Shown: piece by piece, positions 60,322-64,000 of the stretch | How the letters are laid out: the number at the start of each line of letters is the position of its first letter | Numbering within the stretch: the stretch's first letter is position 1 | Source: Opisthocomus hoazin | Lineage: Eukaryota; Chordata; Aves; Opisthocomiformes; Opisthocomidae | DNA: 64,000 nucleotides | NCBI RefSeq assembly: GCF_030867145.1 | Contig: NC_134454.1 | Location: 49,535,830 to 49,599,829 of the forward strand | Direction of reading: 5' to 3' | The notes under the pieces: generated by a model | Told to the model about the DNA's origin: nothing | The model's input: the letters and a program-made list of their open reading frames with translations, nothing else | The model's database searches: none | Made by a program: the position numbers and the translations under genes

Positions 60322-63300
60322 GTAAGACAGATTTTATATATATACTATGTGCGGCAGGTAGACAACAGAAAAAGGAACAAGCAGTATGGCTGGGAAATTA
60401 ATTAATGATATGTCTTGTGATACCAGTGCAGTCACCAGAGAAATCAGATAGGAGGTATACAATTCCTTACTGTGTTACACTCCAAATATAAAATTTGGAA
60501 ATTCCACATTCCTTCATTTATTGCCATACACTGAGTTAGGTTACACTTATTTAGTCTAATTATAAGAACATATATTACAAGTAGACAGGACTTTGGGGTA
60601 TGTTTCTACAAGGAACAGGTTAAGAAGCTCCTGTCTGTTCACTGAAAGAAATACTACCTTCAGCCTATCTTGCCCACCTCTCCACAAGTAAAGGTGCTAT
60701 ACCATGCTATGCTGTTCTATCCTGAGGTGCTGTGCAGATCACTGCCTTGCAGACATGGCCTCTGTAGAAGGGAAAAGCCTGGGTGTATACTTATATCAGG
60801 TAGAAGAGGTAGATGCTGCCCATGCATAAGCAGGAAGAATTACATTATTAATACATTAATAAAATCCCAGGGATAAATAATTTCCCAGCTCTCCCTTAGG
60901 AGACCTTGGTGAGAAACTGCTGGAATACAGCCTATGTTCTCCGTGCTCTCTAACCCACACCAGCACCCTGTCTGGTTTTGCTCCTACATGTAACCCATGC
61001 CATAATACCTGCTTAGGCTGGAATCAAGAACATACAAAGCAAAAAAAAGACCCAAAAACCCAACCATGAGAAATGTATCAGGACTTTCTCAGAGACAATT
61101 CTGTCTGGTATTTCAGACACCTGACTGTGGGATTACACACCTTTTATCTTCTATTTTGCCTGGAGGTGTTATTCCAAACCAGATATTCTTCACACTTAGC
61201 TCTTTTTACTGCTTATGAAAGAAGATGTTACCTGTAAAATATGCTGGTACTAAGAATAGTCAGAACATCTTAGAGGGGGAAAAAAATTAAGCATTTTAGC
61301 GAGAAATATAAATTACAGTTTAATTGCAGTATTTTTGTACCATTTGTTTCACTTTCCAGTCTCCTCTCACCTTTGCTCTGATGAGCACTCAAATAACAAT
61401 ATGCATTCATAGTTGCCTATTCTGGGGGTCAAATGGTTTAATTCCCACCCCCAGTGCTATTTTTCCACAATGCCTTATGAATATGATTTTTTCAAGGTGA
61501 TTTTTTAATATCTCAGAAGTGATGCAAAATACTTTGCTGACTAAAGCCATAACTAGGGACCAGACACTCAGCTGTTTGCTTCTGTATATGCACACATCCA
61601 TCAGTCATCTTCTGTGGGACAAGCCAGCAAAAGATATGTGGAATTCTAGAAGAGGATGACAGGAACAAGTAGGTTATTTTCACACTGAAAAACAAGAAAG
61701 CAAAATCCATTATTTGATTTTCAGAGCTGCGTAAGTCTTGGTATAGGAATATATATGGTAAACAGAGTGACACACAAGTGCAGCAGAAAGAGGGAATTGA
61801 GAGTCTGTGTGACAGAAGAATGAATTTTAAGAGCTTTTCTTTCCCTGAAAGCAATTCAATGCAATCAGTGCACGTTTTTTCAATAAAAAACAAAGGGGGC
61901 TCTTGACCTTTAGTCTCCAAATATATTTCACATTTAACCAAGAAAGGAAACACTGCCAATTAAGGCTGGTGTTTCACCATGACCTTCCCCTGCTGTGCAG
62001 ATATTCCTACACACACACAATGTGCAACAGCCCCATAGTTAGAGAGGGAAGCTGTGCTCAGACTACTTGAACATCCCCATGCCTCCTTTTTTCCTAACAG
62101 TCCTACCTCCACCTACATATTCCTGTGCCCCCCTCGATCCTCCAGCCTTCCAGACCCCTTCTCAGACCAAAGGCTTGCGTGGTGTATTCACCTCCTCACC
62201 TCCCCAAATGCTGTACATGCAGCTCCAGCAAGGCTGGGCTCCTTCCACCCTCCCCAGACCTGCTCCCAGCCTGGCTCCCTTTGCCACGTGGGTGCTTCAC
62301 CAGGTGCCTGACCCTGGAGCACTGCCAGAGCTGTTTACTTCCTCTCTCATGCCCCTGCACAGCTTTACGCCATCGAGGCATTGCCCGGACATGCATGCCC
62401 TGCTACCCAAGACCTCCTTGGAGGGAGCACTCTGTGGTTATTGACCCTGTGCCACCCATTTCCCTGGTTTTGGCACTGCAAAGAGGGGAGGGAGAGGGTA
62501 GGAAGCAGGAGAAGATGCTTCTCCCTTGTCAGTTTTCCCACTCTTGTCCCACCCGCAACCCTCACGTGGGCCCAGCACACAGGCAAAGCTCCTCTCGGGG
62601 CTGGTGGAGAGGAGGTGGCTGTGCCATATAGACATGGGACAGAAGGAGTTTTCCCGAGGCTGTTCTCTCCTCTCTCCCAAGTTTCAAAACCACTGACTTA
62701 ACACTTCAGTGTATTAACACCGTGGGGAGCCTTTCTGTAAAAGGGTTCAGTTTTTTTTTCAGTTGAACTAGTTGTTTCCTGTTAAGTGCTTTTCGTTGCA
62801 TTTATCTCTGCAGACAAGGCAATTGAAAACCCACTGCAGTGTGAAGCGTAGCTTATTTACATGCTGCTTATTTTAGAGTAACAATTTGCCAGTGTTTTCC
62901 ACATGATTTTGCTATGCCTGGACATGACATATCGGTACAATTAGTTACCTATTAAATGGTTGCTATGCTTTTCTAATGAAGACGTAACATAATAGGCACC
63001 ACATTAAGTCACTGGGGATTTAGGTAGGAGAGTTGAGTCAGAAAATAGTCCCCAACTTTTTTATGCAGTCAAGGAACAAATGGTCACAACTAGAAAACAA
63101 GCTCCCTGTTTTGTAAAGACAAATGCTTCATCCAGAAGTACCTGCAACTGCAAAAATGGAAAAGCGTGTTTTGAAGTTATCTGAGCTATTTTCAGGGGAA
63201 TGTGCACAAGAAATAGGCTGAAGGGTGCCAGCTGTCACCCAGCATAGGCAGAACATTGTCTTCTTCCTCCTTCAGCCAAAACCAAACCACAGTAATACCT

Positions 63301-64000
63301 GAGAGCTCTTCTCATCCATTTGGAGTGAAGGACGGAAAGACGCTTGAGTGTTAATGGTTTTTACCACCCAGTACAGACAGTTGACCTTTGCCTGTCTGCC
63401 CACTGCCTCTCCAGACCCATTTCACTGCAGACATCCTGGTGGTCCCTACCTGCACCCAGGCATGGAGCTGTCTGGCAGCCAGATGCCTCTCTGGCTACCA
63501 CACTCATTGGAACAGGGAGGGGAAATGGCAGGAGAGAAAAGGCAGGGGAGAATGGTGTTACTTTCACTGAACTAAACTTTCTGCTGTCACTGCATGGCAA
63601 ACCACCTTGAGAGAATCGCGAAAAGGATCAGAGAATCAAAATAGGGAAAGGAGGCTCATCTTAACTTGTTGAAGAGCGCAACGATATTCATGAATTGCAC
63701 TCCCTGCTTTCAGTGAAAGGTTCCAATCATCTAAATTGAGTTTCCAAACCTTTATCAAAATTTCTGGTAGTACTAACTCTCCTCTAGAAGGGCATGACCT
63801 CTATTTACTGAAAATGTCTGAACTAACAAAGTGTTTTGGACTTTTTAATTCTGTTCCTTGCTTTTATTTATGATTAATTATGTCCTTAGTTGAACACACA
63901 TAAAAGCTTCCTAGTGTTAGTGGTACTGTTGTAACTGTAACTAATCTGTCTGCCTGACTTTGGACCTTTTGGAGGGATTTTTCTTCCTGTTTTATACCAG
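60322..64000 (+). other. SLC28A3 intron 8, apparently complete
   Basis: 3679 bp from gtaaga to a terminal ...ccag. It contains C-rich sequence at about 62080-62420 with overlapping frames but no coding signature. No CR1 is seen. Confidence 0.7.
63981..64000 (+). promoter_or_regulatory. Splice acceptor at the window edge
   Basis: The last bases, ttcttcctgttttataccag, form a good polypyrimidine tract plus AG. SLC28A3 needs its next exon in phase 0 after 60321. Inference: coding exon 9 begins at the first base outside the window. Confidence 0.6.

Larger units (their letters stand above)
36212..64000 (+). other. SLC28A3: SLC28A3 gene (CNT3), 5' half; span of exons 1-8
   Basis: Role (known family): CNT3 is a plasma-membrane concentrative nucleoside transporter. 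It couples Na+ (and H+) entry to uptake of purine and pyrimidine nucleosides. Seen: eight exons with AG/GT borders join in phase to 287 residues. They cover an acidic cytoplasmic N terminus (1-100), early membrane segments (about 103-225) and the start of the Nucleos_tra2 domain. Segments such as FQRALPLFIIT, AKYEHRI, SFGGLVIY, SKYPAR, LGLLILRT and TFLEYSDTGA..FVFGEKY resemble CNT3 more than CNT1 or CNT2. CNT3 is about 690 residues long, so the transport core and its nucleoside- and Na+-binding residues lie beyond the right edge. No damage is visible in the exons present. Confidence 0.92.

Noticed and set aside
62054..62701. Overlapping plus-strand frames up to 168 codons in SLC28A3 intron 8
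   Set aside because: C-rich low-complexity sequence keeps several frames open at once. There are no splice sites that fit phase and no domain.

Overview
The window looks like avian nuclear DNA. It holds many 5'-truncated CR1 LINEs ending in ATTCTGTG-type repeats, one bird-type ERVL provirus, and the 5' half of a vertebrate concentrative nucleoside transporter gene that matches SLC28A3 (CNT3). I see nothing bacterial, no CRISPR array, no operon and no convincing RNA gene. Species and chromosome cannot be read from the sequence.

Region 1 (1-36.1 kb) is 5' flanking or intergenic DNA with no supported host gene. Its main structure is a three-layer nest at 8.19-16.12 kb. An old plus-strand CR1 was hit by a minus-strand CR1, and that was hit by a minus-strand ERVL provirus (9005-14570). 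The provirus has 411/412-bp TG...CA LTRs, a CTCAT target duplication, a tRNA-Lys(1,2)-type primer site, a short gag frame, a protease-RT-RNase H-integrase pol, and no env. It is dead: the gag and pol frames carry stops, one frameshift and a lost protease catalytic Asp. Other CR1 copies lie at 1.6, 16.1, 17.4 and 32.2 kb, and an LTR-like fragment at about 31.7 kb.

Region 2 (36.2 kb to the end) is SLC28A3 on the plus strand. Eight coding exons were assembled by eye at 36212, 44917, 49447, 53144, 54657, 56858, 58651 and 60244. All junctions are AG/GT and all phases fit, giving the first 287 residues. These cover the cytoplasmic N terminus, the first membrane segments and the start of the Nucleos_tra2 core. 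The last 20 bases form a splice acceptor, so the next exon probably begins at the first base beyond the window.

Inside the SLC28A3 introns are more CR1 copies, including one CR1 inside another at 42.3 kb, and a CpG-rich block at 47.5-48.05 kb. That block contains an eight-codon ATG exon with an optimal Kozak context, phase-compatible with SLC28A3 exon 3. Just beside it on the minus strand is a possible antisense first coding exon. These suggest an internal, perhaps bidirectional promoter, but this is inference. No novel molecular system was recognised; the best leads are this internal promoter with its antisense exons, the nested insertions, and the decayed but still readable ERVL.
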